In this document: positions 20,539-29,850 of the stretch, piece after piece
How positions within the stretch are numbered: the stretch's first letter is position 1
Layout: the number at the start of each line of letters is the position of its first letter
Origin: CAVQFB01 sp963711675
GTDB lineage: Bacteria > Acidobacteriota > Terriglobia > Terriglobales > Acidobacteriaceae
Reading direction: 5' to 3'
Assembly (NCBI GenBank): GCA_963711675.1
Contig: CAVQFB010000005.1
Coordinates: forward strand, 62,001 to 126,000
Length of the DNA stretch: 64,000 nucleotides
Made by a program: the position numbers and the translations under genes
The notes under the pieces: generated by a model
Told to the model about the DNA's origin: nothing
Database searches by the model: none
Seen by the model: the letters and a program-made list of their open reading frames with translations, nothing else

Positions 20539-21378
20539 CTAGAAAGCCTTGTAGTTCACCTGGACCGTGCTCGTTGCACCGGGAGCCAATGTGATGTCGT
20601 ACTGAATGAAGATCGAACCGTCGACGCCGGCCAGCGGCGCGAGGACATGTTCGAAAGGCTGGCATGCGTCAGGACCGCCAGAGATATCTTGAGTAAACGC
20701 GCCGTTCAGAGTGTTGCCTGAGCCGTACCTCTCCTGAAGACCGTTGACGCCGCTGTTGTAGCCGAGAGCCGTGTGAAACGTGTAGTCGAAGTCGTTCAAC
20801 ATCGAACTGTTGGCGTCGACGTCCGCATACCGGAGCAAGCCAATGTGATGGGAGGACCCGCTATTGTTCTTGATCCCCATGGTCACGTTGGCGAGCACAT
20901 TGCCGGCGTTCTGATTGATGGATTGGGTCAGGGTGTAGATGCCGTCGTTGGTGGTGCGGGAAAACTTCACACCGGTGGCCGTCTTGCCGGTCTGCTTCGT
21001 CGGCTGCCAGTTTCCGCTGTCACCGTAGCCGGCATAGTCGAAGTAAGCGATAGCGGAGTCGAAATCACAGAAAGCGTAGCCTTCCCCGATCGTGCCCACG
21101 TTGATGTACTCCACACCCTTCGGGCTCTCGAATTGGGTGATGTTTCCGTTCTTGGTTACGCAGTATTTCAGGTACCCGAGGCCGCTACCGGAGGTGAAGG
21201 TATATTTGCATGCGGTGGTCGACTCGGGGCTGATGTTGCCCACGTACATGTGCTGCTTCTCGGCAGCGGCCTGCTGCGAGGAAGGGGAAGCGATAATCGA
21301 ACGCGGCGTCCGTACCTGGCACAGACCGCCACAGGCAAGAACGAGGAGGGTGGTGATCAGCAATGATGCTTTCTTCAT
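20539..21378 (-). CDS. Secreted protein of unknown function
   Basis: The 279-residue product starts MKKASLLITTLLVLACGGLC, a clear signal peptide whose Cys could also serve as a lipobox. AAGGAG lies just upstream of the ATG at 21378. The rest is rich in Gly, Asn, Thr and Tyr with a repetitive beta pattern (for example YFDYAGYGDSGNW, ending in a TSTVQVNYKAF strand), suggesting an exported beta-sandwich. I do not recognise a family. It is followed upstream by another secreted-protein gene on the same strand with a gap of about 100 bases, so the two may be expressed together. Confidence 0.75.
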   Translation of the reverse strand: MKKASLLITTLLVLACGGLCQVRTPRSIIASPSSQQAAAEKQHMYVGNISPESTTACKYTFTSGSGLGYLKYCVTKNGNITQFESPKGVEYINVGTIGEGYAFCDFDSAIAYFDYAGYGDSGNWQPTKQTGKTATGVKFSRTTNDGIYTLTQSINQNAGNVLANVTMGIKNNSGSSHHIGLLRYADVDANSSMLNDFDYTFHTALGYNSGVNGLQERYGSGNTLNGAFTQDISGGPDACQPFEHVLAPLAGVDGSIFIQYDITLAPGATSTVQVNYKAF

Positions 21379-21480
21379 GACAATTCTCCTTTTAGAGAGG
21401 TAGGTTTCATAAACAGAATCTGAAATTGAATTGCGCCCTGTTTCCGGCGCCGCGTTCACGGGCGCGGCGCCGGTCGACAG

Positions 21481-23232
21481 TTAGTTCGTCTTCAACAAGG
21501 TCTTGATCGGAACTGGTGCCGGACCCGATCCTGTCCGCTTGCGCAACAGCGTTGCCTTGTGGGCTTCGCCTTTCTTCATCCTCTCCGTCATATCCGCCAT
21601 GCGAATCTTTTCGTATCCCTTGCGACGGGCCACGATGCGATAGTCGAACTCGATGGCTGAATTTCCACCCGCCAATTCGTGCACTTCGAAGCCGCCGGGA
21701 CCTTCGTTGCTGACATACAGTCCCTTGCAGTCTCCTTTGGGAGTGAGAAAGATGTGGTACTGCAGGCCGGTGTTTACGGTCTGGGAGTAGGTGGTGTCGA
21801 AGGTGATCTTGGCAGCGCCGTTGCTGAGCTTGCCGGTCCCGAAATCCTCGAACCAGTTCTCGGTAGCCTCTACAGCGTAGAGAGCAACACTGCGCCCGCT
21901 GTCGACGGGAACGACTGCCGATTTGCTTCCACTGCAGTAAAAGTTATTGGCGGTGTCAAACTGGCACGATCCGGGCCCATCCCCCATGGTGTACAGTATC
22001 GGCGCGATCCCGTTTGCGAGAGGGCGCTGGTTATAAAAGAACGCGGCCTCCAGGTCGCTGTTATTGATTCCCACGAAGGCGGGGCTGTCGTCGGACGTGC
22101 CCAGAACCGCCGTGTCGCCGTTAGATCCGGCATCACCCCAAACTCCGGCTCCGGGGGAACCCTGCCCTCCTGTAATGCTCCCTTGATAAACCTGACCGAA
22201 GACCCCGGCGCCACTCATAGAAGCGCTGTAGCCGTAAACTCCAAAGGTTTCCTGCGTGTTTCCAGCGGCCTCTGCAAAAAGTGCGGCGGAATAGAAAGCA
22301 TCCTGGCTGCTCTCCACAATGGCGCCGTAGTATCCGCCACTGACGAGCATGGCGTAAGGGAAAGAGGTGCTGGAAACCCCTAGGCCGAGCCCGTTGGGGG
22401 CGGAGATACTCAAACCGACGCCGGTTCCGTTCTGTGTAATGGTGGCGATGTTGGAGGTGTTGTTTCCCGTGAAGTTGGCCGCGCTGGCATTGACGCTCCC
22501 GGTCACATTCAATGATTTGCGAATCGTTGCAGCTCCGTTGACGTCGAGCAGGGCACCGGGTGTCGTTGTGCCAATGCCCACCTTTCCGCCAGTCTGAAAT
22601 AGCGTCGAGTTTCCCAGAGTCGTGGTGCCCGTCCAAATCGAAAGGAAGTTGGTTTTGCCACTTCCCGTAATGGTGGCCTGAGGATTCGCCGTCGGGGCCG
22701 TCGAGCTGCTCTTCGCTCGCGCAGTGCCGCCGGCCAGATTTGAAGCCGCCTGCACGAACGCGGATGCCGGCAGTCCTCCGAGAGTCTCTGCGTCAGCGGA
22801 CTTCAACGCGTAGGGAACGCTGACTAGCAGGACACGGGGCTGCTCCTCCTGGCCTTCGGGTTTCACCCCGAGCCAGCGAGCCTCACCCGAGGCGAATAAT
22901 TCTTTGGGTAGACCCTGGCTCGTGTTGGATCCCAGAACTACGGTGTAGTGCCCGCGACTGTCGGCCTGAACGTTTTGGGTTTCCATCCAGACCGGGGCGC
23001 CACCTTGAGAGTCCTTGTAGAGAAAGAACGTGACGCCATGGATACCGCTCAGTGGCTTGTTACTTGCATCGGTGATGTTGCCGTTGAAGTTAACCAGCAT
23101 AGGTACGATAGAACTCGCAGACGACACCTGTGCCAGGGCCGCCGTCGAGATCAGCAGAAGCATAACCAGAGCTCCGCACCGCAAAGAAGTGGTCAGCTTT
23201 TCTTGGTTCACGTGATTCATAGACTTGTTCAT
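21481..23232 (-). CDS. Secreted protein with tail-fibre-like GIGTTTP/LDVNG segment
   Basis: This is a 583-residue exported protein. The start at 23232 is supported by GGAGG seven bases upstream, and a hydrophobic signal follows (LVMLLLISTAALAQ). Residues about 45-170 resemble an acidobacterial exported domain with FNGNITDASNKPLSG and VPYALKSADAETLGGLPASAF. The middle holds the GKVGIGTTTPGALLDVNGAA segment common in phage tail fibres and adhesin stalks, followed by glycine-rich pseudo-repeats (YGAIVESSQDAFYSAALFAEA). The C-terminal 130 residues form a compact domain that I cannot name. The role may be surface attachment, which is inferred from the stalk-like segment only. Confidence 0.75.
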   Translation of the reverse strand: MNKSMNHVNQEKLTTSLRCGALVMLLLISTAALAQVSSASSIVPMLVNFNGNITDASNKPLSGIHGVTFFLYKDSQGGAPVWMETQNVQADSRGHYTVVLGSNTSQGLPKELFASGEARWLGVKPEGQEEQPRVLLVSVPYALKSADAETLGGLPASAFVQAASNLAGGTARAKSSSTAPTANPQATITGSGKTNFLSIWTGTTTLGNSTLFQTGGKVGIGTTTPGALLDVNGAATIRKSLNVTGSVNASAANFTGNNTSNIATITQNGTGVGLSISAPNGLGLGVSSTSFPYAMLVSGGYYGAIVESSQDAFYSAALFAEAAGNTQETFGVYGYSASMSGAGVFGQVYQGSITGGQGSPGAGVWGDAGSNGDTAVLGTSDDSPAFVGINNSDLEAAFFYNQRPLANGIAPILYTMGDGPGSCQFDTANNFYCSGSKSAVVPVDSGRSVALYAVEATENWFEDFGTGKLSNGAAKITFDTTYSQTVNTGLQYHIFLTPKGDCKGLYVSNEGPGGFEVHELAGGNSAIEFDYRIVARRKGYEKIRMADMTERMKKGEAHKATLLRKRTGSGPAPVPIKTLLKTN

Positions 23233-23391
23233 GGCAAATCCTCCCAAGCAGGTTTCTCGGTTCTCCCGAGTGACGGAGGCCACCTTGGGGTTCGCACGAA
23301 AAAAAGGCAACGAAACTGTTTCCGAATCAAAGCTGACCAGCTAACGCTATGCAAGGTAAGGGGGTTGAGGGTACTTCTGAACTGGAGGTGC

Positions 23392-23397
23392 TATAAT
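23392..23397 (+). promoter_or_regulatory. Candidate -10 box (TATAAT)
   Basis: A perfect TATAAT lies 32 bases before the ATG of the CadC-like regulator. No good -35 hexamer is seen at 17 bases; the nearest candidate, TTGAGG at 23365-23370, is 21 bases away. The site is in the divergent intergenic region shared with the secreted-protein gene. Confidence 0.4.
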
Positions 23398-23429
23398 CGC
23401 GCCTCATTTTCTGTGGCGTTGCCTTCTCC

Positions 23430-25934
23430 ATGCCGACCGAATCGGGAAACCGGACTTACCGCTTTGGGATCTACGAGGCTGACCTGCAACAGGGCACCCT
23501 CACCAAGGCCGGGGTGCGGATACGCCTTCAGGATCAGCCGTTTCAGATTCTTGGACTACTGCTGGAGCGCCCCGGCCAGATTGTCACCCGAGAAGAAATC
23601 CGCCAGAAGCTCTGGGCGGGGGATACCTTTGTTGAGTTTGACGACGGGTTAAACACCGCAGTCCGGAAACTCCGCGCCGCGCTCGGTGACTCTGCCGACA
23701 ATCCCAGGTTCCTGGAAACCGTTCCCCGCCGTGGCTATCGTTTTGTCGCTCCAGTGAGCATGCCGGACGGCGCCGTTGTCGCCCGGGTCAGTGAGAGCGA
23801 GGCGATACGTCGGTATGAGGACAAATCCACACAGGCCGCGACTGGCCTCGTGACGTCCAAAGTCGAGATGGAGCCTGATCAGAGCGCTCGCCTGGCCTCG
23901 GGAGCTGAAGCAGAGGCCTCGAGTCAGCGGTCGTCAGAACCGAACAAGGGTTTCGATCTCCTGCCGCTGAGGACTCAGGGCGAGCCGGCTGTGTCCGTAC
24001 GCCGCAAGATTCTCTTGTCCGTAGTGACCCTCATGGTTGTTGGAGTCGTGGGCTTTTTCGTCTACGCCAGGCGGCAGCATCCACCGACTACCAGACTCAC
24101 GGCACAGGACACCATTGTCGTCGCCGACTTCACCAATTCGACGGGCGACAAGGCTTTCGATGACACGCTCAAGCAGGCACTTCTTATCGCCTTGCGCGAA
24201 TCTCCCTTCCTGGAGATTCTTCCCGAGAACCGAGTCAGCAAGACGCTGCGACTGATGACGCTGGATGAGGCCACTCCCCTTACTCCGTCTGTTGCGCGCG
24301 AGGTCTGCCAACGTGCGGGGGGTAAGGCATACGTCACCGGCGCGATTGCCACTTTAGGTACGGACTACGTGCTCGGCCTGAAAACCGTGGATTGCCAATC
24401 AGGGGACACGCTGGCACGCCAACAGATTACGGTTGCGGCCAAGGGCAAGGTAATCGATGCCTTGGGAGACGCTGCGGCAAGGCTGCGCGGAGGAATGGGT
24501 GAATCACTCGCCACCGTCGAGAAGTTCGACACCCCGCTAGCTCAAGCAACGACATCCTCGTTGGAAGCGCTGCGTCTGTACAGCGTCGCCAGCACTATCC
24601 AAAGACGGAAAGGCGATGCCGCCAGCGTCGAACTCTACCGGCAAGTCACTGAACTCGACCCTAACTTTGCCCTCGCCTATGACAGCCTTGCGCTCGTCTA
24701 TGCCAATCTCGCTGAGTATGGCCTGGAGCGCGAAAACATTGCCAAAGCTTTTGCTCTCCGGGATCGGGTCAGTGAGATGGAAAGGTATTCGATCTCTGCT
24801 CACTACTACGAAGCGGTGACAGGAGAACTGGAAAAGGCGAACCAGGTGTTGGAGCAGTGGGCGCTCGACTATCCTCGCGACTCGAATCCGGCAGATCGGC
24901 TGCAGCTCAACTACAACATGGTCGGAAACTACGACAAGGCCGTCGCGGAGAGCGCAAAAACAGTGCAGTTGAACCCGTCGGATCCGGCCAACTACTCCAA
25001 TCTGATCGCCAATTGCGCTGCGTCTTACCGTCTGGATCAGGCCGAGGCGGCCTACGAACGGGCCTTGACCCTGAAACTCGATAACCCGATTCTGCACGTC
25101 AATCGCTATGGCATTGCATTCCTGGAGAACGATGGTCCAGAAATGGAGCGTCAGCTTGCATTCGTCAAAGGGAAACCGGGGATCGAGGACCTGATGCTCT
25201 CGGTACAGTCGGATACGGAAGCGTACTTTGGCCATTTTGACGAGGGACGCAAGCTCTCGCTGCAGGCGGCCGAGTTGGCGAAGCGCCACGACAAGCAGGA
25301 GACGGCGGCCGAGTGGCTGTTGAACTCCGTGTTGCGCGACATAGAAGTTGGCGATCGATCCCAAGCTCTGGCGCGCGTCAAAGCCGCGGCTTCGTTGGCG
25401 TCATCGCCGGGGGTGAATATCCTGGCGGCGCTGGCCCTGGCGCGGAGCGGGGACGCACCGCAAGTCGCATCGATGGTCGAGACGCTGCATCAACAATCGC
25501 CTCTGAACAGCTTGTATAACGGATATTGGCTTCCGACCATACGCGCCGCCCTGGAACTGACCCGCGACCGACCGGACAGCGCCATCGAACTGCTGCAAGC
25601 CACCTCCGCATACGAATTGGGCGAGCCCAATCCGCAAGTGCAGATTGGCGGAACACTCTATCCCGCATACCTGCGCGGTGAAGCCTACTTGCGAAAGGGA
25701 GATGGACGGCTGGCCGCCGCCGAGTTTCACAAGTTGATTGACCACCGGGGCGTGGTCCTGAACTTTGTGCTGGGCGCGCTGGCTCATCTCCAACTCGGCA
25801 GGGCCTACGCAATGTCTGGCGATGCGAGTCGGGCCAAGTCCTCTTATCAGGACTTCTTTGGCCTCTGGAAGGACGCCGACCCTGATATTCCCATCCTCAA
25901 GCAGGCCAAGGTGGAATTCGCGAAGCTCCAGTAG
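23430..25934 (+). CDS. CadC-like winged-helix transmembrane regulator with TPR repeats
   Basis: The 834-residue protein starts with an OmpR/PhoB-type winged helix (residues about 10-105; FGIYEADLQQGTL, LQDQPFQILGLLLERPGQ, RRGYRFVAPV). A single membrane segment follows at about 191-213 (ILLSVVTLMVVGVVGFFVYA). The large periplasmic part has an N-terminal alpha/beta region (IVVADFTNSTGDKAFDDTL) and then many TPR-like helical pairs. The arrangement matches ToxR/CadC-type one-component regulators in which the outside domain controls the DNA-binding domain. It is transcribed away from the secreted-protein gene at 23232, which is an obvious candidate target. The signal sensed is unknown. Confidence 0.88.
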   Translation: MPTESGNRTYRFGIYEADLQQGTLTKAGVRIRLQDQPFQILGLLLERPGQIVTREEIRQKLWAGDTFVEFDDGLNTAVRKLRAALGDSADNPRFLETVPRRGYRFVAPVSMPDGAVVARVSESEAIRRYEDKSTQAATGLVTSKVEMEPDQSARLASGAEAEASSQRSSEPNKGFDLLPLRTQGEPAVSVRRKILLSVVTLMVVGVVGFFVYARRQHPPTTRLTAQDTIVVADFTNSTGDKAFDDTLKQALLIALRESPFLEILPENRVSKTLRLMTLDEATPLTPSVAREVCQRAGGKAYVTGAIATLGTDYVLGLKTVDCQSGDTLARQQITVAAKGKVIDALGDAAARLRGGMGESLATVEKFDTPLAQATTSSLEALRLYSVASTIQRRKGDAASVELYRQVTELDPNFALAYDSLALVYANLAEYGLERENIAKAFALRDRVSEMERYSISAHYYEAVTGELEKANQVLEQWALDYPRDSNPADRLQLNYNMVGNYDKAVAESAKTVQLNPSDPANYSNLIANCAASYRLDQAEAAYERALTLKLDNPILHVNRYGIAFLENDGPEMERQLAFVKGKPGIEDLMLSVQSDTEAYFGHFDEGRKLSLQAAELAKRHDKQETAAEWLLNSVLRDIEVGDRSQALARVKAAASLASSPGVNILAALALARSGDAPQVASMVETLHQQSPLNSLYNGYWLPTIRAALELTRDRPDSAIELLQATSAYELGEPNPQVQIGGTLYPAYLRGEAYLRKGDGRLAAAEFHKLIDHRGVVLNFVLGALAHLQLGRAYAMSGDASRAKSSYQDFFGLWKDADPDIPILKQAKVEFAKLQ

Positions 25935-26204
25935 TTATTAGTGCACGAGAAACCCCACCGATTTCGCGGACACCCGGAGATCAGTTTGCCTTGAACCGCG
26001 AACTGGAATAGATTCCCAAAGTCCACTCATCTCGTTATTGTGTAGTTCTTCGTTAGTCGCGGCTCGCCGAGTCGGAGTTGCAAGCCATAACCGTGTCTTG
26101 GAGGATTCGTGAAGGCTGAATCCAACTGCCCATACATCTTTCAACATTGCTACAGGCATCTGTTGTGAAATGTCCACCTCGCGAATTCAGAGGAGAATCT
26201 CCAG

Positions 26205-27122
26205 ATGAAGTCACGCGCTAAGGTCGTCTTGAGTGTGGGGGCTGTACTATTTTCTGTGCTGATGTCGCATCCGCTCTTCGCGCAGAATGCCACCGTCACG
26301 TTGTCGGGCACGGTCACGAAGGCTTCGGGAGGAGTCGTGCCCAACGCCAAGATTTCCGTCAAGAATTTGTCCACGAGTCAATCCTTCGACACTCAGACCG
26401 ACCCATCCGGCGCTTACGCTGTGCCCAACCTCATCGCAGGGGACTACGAGATTTCCGTCGCAGCAGAAGGATTCGACACCGGGACACGCAGAGTGACGCT
26501 GGCCACAGGAGCGCCGCAAGCATTGGACTTCGCTTTAACTCCCACGCCCGCTAATCCGCAAAGTTCAGGGAAGGGCCAATCGTCGTCTCAGGAGAGCCTG
26601 CCGAATGCCCCCTCCAGCAGTAAGACGGCGCCGTCGCTGGAGGATCTCGGTTTCCCCTCGGCTGAGTCTCAGGGAAGTGCCAAACAGCAGGCGTTGCTCG
26701 ATAAACGGACGCACATGCTGAAGATTCATCAGCGGCTCGGCTTGATCACAACGGCGCCTTTGCTCGCTGCGGTCCTCTCTTCTCCTGGCGCCGGTGGCAA
26801 GAGCACCAGTACGACCGGACGCAACGTCCATCTTGCACTGGGGGCCGTGGCCGGGGATTTATATTTCATCACGGCTTACTATGCCATCCGCGCGCCCAAG
26901 GTGCCTGGAACCGAGACCCGTGGACCCATCCGATTGCACAAGGCCCTGGCCTGGATTCATGGTCCGGGTATGATCCTGACGCCGATCCTGGGAGCGATTG
27001 CCTACAATCAAAAAAGCAGTGGGGAAAGGATCCATGGAATTGCCTCGGCACACCTGCCGGTGGCCATCGTGACGGCGGGGGCGTTTGGGGCCGCTCTTTT
27101 GTCCGTCTCGGTGAAATTCTGA
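26205..27122 (+). CDS. Exported fusion: carboxypeptidase-regulatory-like domain plus b561-like membrane domain
   Basis: A signal peptide (MKSRAKVVLSVGAVLFSVLM) is followed by a beta-sandwich carboxypeptidase-regulatory-like domain at residues about 27-115 (LSGTVTKASGGVVPNAKISV). A Ser/Pro-rich linker leads to about 140 residues with four hydrophobic helices. His residues near the helices (HMLKIHQRLGL, NVHLALGAV, RLHKALAWIHG, RIHGIASAHL) resemble heme-ligand positions of cytochrome b561-like proteins. The next gene, nine bases on, encodes a YceI-family protein, and YceI is classically paired with a b561 (YceJ). Heme binding is an inference. An RBS (GAGGAG) lies about 10 bases before the ATG. 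Confidence 0.75.
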   Translation: MKSRAKVVLSVGAVLFSVLMSHPLFAQNATVTLSGTVTKASGGVVPNAKISVKNLSTSQSFDTQTDPSGAYAVPNLIAGDYEISVAAEGFDTGTRRVTLATGAPQALDFALTPTPANPQSSGKGQSSSQESLPNAPSSSKTAPSLEDLGFPSAESQGSAKQQALLDKRTHMLKIHQRLGLITTAPLLAAVLSSPGAGGKSTSTTGRNVHLALGAVAGDLYFITAYYAIRAPKVPGTETRGPIRLHKALAWIHGPGMILTPILGAIAYNQKSSGERIHGIASAHLPVAIVTAGAFGAALLSVSVKF

Positions 27123-27131
27123 ACCGAGCCT

Positions 27132-27668
27132 ATGAACAAGAAAATACTGCCAGTCGTTTTATGGTTGGCGCTGCCCCTTGTCGCCGCCGACAACCAGTGG
27201 GCCCTTAAGCAAAGCACCGTCACCTATCACGTGTCGCACCCGTTGCATCAGACCGAGGGCGTGAGCCATGCCGCCAGGGGCAAAGGCGTTTGCCATGCCG
27301 GCGAATGCGATTTCCTGATTGCGGTGCCGGTCAAATCATTTGACTCGGGGGACAGCAACCGCGATCTCCACATGATCCAGGTAACGCGCGGAGCCGAGTT
27401 TCCCATGGTCGCCGTCCGCACCCGCTTACCCGAAGCCGCATCGGGATTGACGACCATCAAGGCCGATCTCGAGATCCAGTTTGCCGGGCAGACTGTCCAG
27501 TACAAGCAGGTTGCATTCGAAGTCGTGACCAAGGGGAACGAAAAACAGATATCAGGCACCATTCCAGCAACGCTCAATGACTTCAAGATCGAACCACCTT
27601 CGCTGCTAACGCTGCCCGTGAAGAACGATGTTCCGATACGCGTAGAGATGACGTGGGATCCGCAATGA
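27132..27668 (+). CDS. YceI-family periplasmic protein
   Basis: The 178-residue protein has a short signal (ILPVVLWLALPLVAA) and the YceI lipocalin-like pattern: WALKQSTVTYHVSHP at the start, then AVPVKSFDSGDSNRDLHM and FPMVAVRTR, ending with a strand around VPIRVEMTWDP. YceI proteins form an extended barrel that binds a polyisoprenoid or similar lipid in the periplasm. It is nine bases downstream of, and surely co-transcribed with, the b561-like fusion gene. Confidence 0.85.
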   Translation: MNKKILPVVLWLALPLVAADNQWALKQSTVTYHVSHPLHQTEGVSHAARGKGVCHAGECDFLIAVPVKSFDSGDSNRDLHMIQVTRGAEFPMVAVRTRLPEAASGLTTIKADLEIQFAGQTVQYKQVAFEVVTKGNEKQISGTIPATLNDFKIEPPSLLTLPVKNDVPIRVEMTWDPQ

Positions 27669-27830
27669 AGACTTGCGTAGTCGACGATCCCGCCTAGCCA
27701 GCGTTCGCGAAGGCCACACTGTGCCCAGTCCAAATTTCTGGACGCCAGCACCTCAAAGATCAACTTGCCACTCGCGAGAGGCCCCACCCTGAGCATCTCG
27801 CATGACGTCGACGCATCTAACCTTGAAATC

Positions 27831-28250
27831 ATGCCAGGTATTCGGTCTCATCTCTTTTCTTTGGCGACTGTCGTCATTGTGATGGTGATCTGCTCGCCGT
27901 TGCTGTTTGCGCAATCTCCGGGTTCTCCTCACTCAGGCGCCGGTGCTACGTTACCCGACGATCCCTCGGTGTCACGGGCGGCTACAACTACGGCATCGAA
28001 TCCTGCCTCCATGGACGGACAGCAAACTAAACGCATACTCGGCATTATCCCCAACTTTCGCTCCGTCTCGGTCGACGCAAAGTTGCCGCCACTCTCGCCC
28101 GGAAGCAAATTCAAGCTGATGTTTCAAGATAGCTTTGACTACTCTTCATTTATTTACGTGGGCATTCTTGCCGGGGTTGGCCAAGTCCAAAATTCCTATC
28201 CCGAGTTTCACAAAGGCTCGGTCGGCTTATGGCCGCTACTATTGGCATAG
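27831..28250 (+). CDS. Exported protein of unknown function, N-terminal part (frameshifted)
   Basis: ATG 27831 starts a signal peptide (MPGIRSHLFSLATVVIVMVI ... LLFAQ), followed by a Ser/Thr-rich spacer and the segment ILGIIPNFRSVSVDAKLPPL. It then reads AGVGQVQNSYPEFHKGSVG before the frame is lost near 28227. Dropping one base there continues into YGRYYWHSFADNLGGN of the next piece. I recall this architecture as common in acidobacterial exported proteins, but no function is known to me. Confidence 0.7.
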   Translation: MPGIRSHLFSLATVVIVMVICSPLLFAQSPGSPHSGAGATLPDDPSVSRAATTTASNPASMDGQQTKRILGIIPNFRSVSVDAKLPPLSPGSKFKLMFQDSFDYSSFIYVGILAGVGQVQNSYPEFHKGSVGLWPLLLA

Positions 28251-28608
28251 TTTCGCCGACAATCTGGGTGGAAACCTGATGACCGAGGCCGTTGTACCAA
28301 CACTCACGCGTGAAGATCCCCGCTACTACACATTGGGAAGGGGTGGCTTCTTCCGCCGCACGGGTTATTCGATCTCGCGCTTGCTCGTCACCCGCACCGA
28401 TCATGGTGGCATTTCGCCCAATGTCTCCGAAATAATCGGAAACGGAGCGGCTGCTGGGATGGCTAATTTTTACTACCCCAGGCAGGAGCGCACCTGGACC
28501 AAGACCGGACAGCGTTGGCTCCTCCAGATCGGCCTCGATGGCGCCTCAAACCTTATAAAGGAATATTGGCCGGACTTGAACTCCAGACTCTTCCACGGAA
28601 AGTATTAA
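28227..28608 (+). CDS. Same exported protein, C-terminal part (shifted frame)
   Basis: Continuing from the break, the frame encodes YGRYYWHSFADNLGGNLMTE, then EDPRYYTLGRGGFFRRTGYS and GNGAAAGMANFYYPRQ, ending at 28608. The amphipathic, aromatic-rich, Gly-rich pattern suggests an outer-membrane-associated protein. Residues encoded before about 28227 in this frame are spurious. The gene pair together would make about 258 residues. Confidence 0.7.
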
Positions 28609-28844
28609 GAAGGGCCGGAGTCAGGGACATGTCAAGGTTGCCGACCCGAAGAGGATGTTCGCGCCAGTTGCTCCTTCAGAAGAATAATCAAATTGCGCTG
28701 CGCGACGGAATCATTGCGCTCGCTGATCCCGGCCACTTGCTGGTGTAGACTGCACTTTCGCGGACTACGGTGGGCACGCACGCTTATGTCGCGCGTCTTC
28801 AGACCCGGCTTCTTTAGACACGTCATTCAGAACCAGGAGCAGCA

Positions 28845-29726
28845 ATGACCAAGTTAGGCAAACTTGCCAAGCCCTATCGAATCGATCATGGCAAACATTT
28901 TCGGCTGAAGGACTTCGATCCCACGGACACCGGAAAATTCGAATCGGACAAGCACGCGACGGAAATTCTTCAGAAGAGTGTCACCCGGCTGGAGGAACTT
29001 CAGGACATGCTGTACGCGCAGGATCAGTGGGCGCTGTTGCTGATTTTTCAGGCCATGGACGCGGCAGGTAAGGATGGCGCCATCAAGCACGTGATGTCGG
29101 GAGTCAACCCGCAAGGGTGCGAGGTCACGTCGTTCAAAGTGCCATCGTCGGAAGAGTTGGCGCACGGCTATCTGTGGCGCACTTCGCAACACGCGCCGCA
29201 GCGCGGGAAAATTGGAATCTTTAATCGCTCGTACTATGAGGAAGTGCTCATTGTCCGCGTGCATCCGGAAGTCTTCAAGAACGAGAAAATTCCTCCGCCG
29301 CTGGTGACCAAGAACATCTGGAACGAGCGTTTCGAAGATATTTGTGCGTTTGAGCGCTATCTGGGCCGGAATGGAATCATCGTAAGGAAGTTCTTCCTGA
29401 ACGTCTCGAAGAAGGAACAGAAGAAGCGTTTTCTGGCGCGGCTGGAAGAACCGGAGAAGAACTGGAAATTCTCCGCGTCAGACATTCACGAACGAGAATT
29501 TTGGGACGATTACATGGAAGCTTACGAAGACATGATTCAAAATACCTCGACGCCCGACGCGCCCTGGTACGTGGTTCCCGCAGACAACAAGTGGTATACG
29601 CGGCTGGTGGTTGCATCGGCGATCGTCGATACCTTGGAAGACCTCGACCTCGCTTATCCCAAGGTAGACGCCGCCAAGCGCAAGGAATTGCAAGCTGCGC
29701 GCGCACTGCTCGAAAAGAAGGAGTAG
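28845..29726 (+). CDS. ppk2: Polyphosphate kinase 2 family protein
   Basis: The 293-residue protein has the PPK2 fold: a Walker-A-like MDAAGKDGAIKHVM near residue 68, the DR/lid segment FNRSYYEEVLIVRVHPE, and WKFSASDIHEREFWDDY near 210. PPK2 enzymes transfer phosphate between polyphosphate and nucleotides in the cytoplasm. Which nucleotide (AMP, ADP or GDP) cannot be told here, though the single-domain length suits a class I or III enzyme. AGGAG precedes the ATG by six bases. Confidence 0.92.
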   Translation: MTKLGKLAKPYRIDHGKHFRLKDFDPTDTGKFESDKHATEILQKSVTRLEELQDMLYAQDQWALLLIFQAMDAAGKDGAIKHVMSGVNPQGCEVTSFKVPSSEELAHGYLWRTSQHAPQRGKIGIFNRSYYEEVLIVRVHPEVFKNEKIPPPLVTKNIWNERFEDICAFERYLGRNGIIVRKFFLNVSKKEQKKRFLARLEEPEKNWKFSASDIHEREFWDDYMEAYEDMIQNTSTPDAPWYVVPADNKWYTRLVVASAIVDTLEDLDLAYPKVDAAKRKELQAARALLEKKE

Positions 29727-29757
29727 CGGGAGGCTGGGACTTGCCGATTTGTATCAG

Positions 29758-29777
29758 GGCATGCCTTCAGGCATGCC
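29758..29777. repeat. Perfect palindromic hairpin, REP-like
   Basis: GGCATGCC at 29758-29765 and again at 29770-29777, separated by TTCA, forms a tight hairpin in the gap after ppk2. The context TGTATCAGGGC before it resembles short palindromic intergenic repeats I recall from acidobacterial genomes. It might also act as a terminator between the convergent genes on either side. Only one copy is visible in this window. Confidence 0.5.
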
Positions 29778-29850
29778 GCAATTGGCCGCCTGGGAACCAG
29801 CCTTTAGGCCCCGGATACACATTTCTTTAGCAGCCCGCGAAGCGATTCAC

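Noticed and set aside
28632..28826. 64-codon minus-strand frame upstream of ppk2
   Set aside because: It overlaps the ppk2 leader, lacks an RBS and has no recognisable motif.
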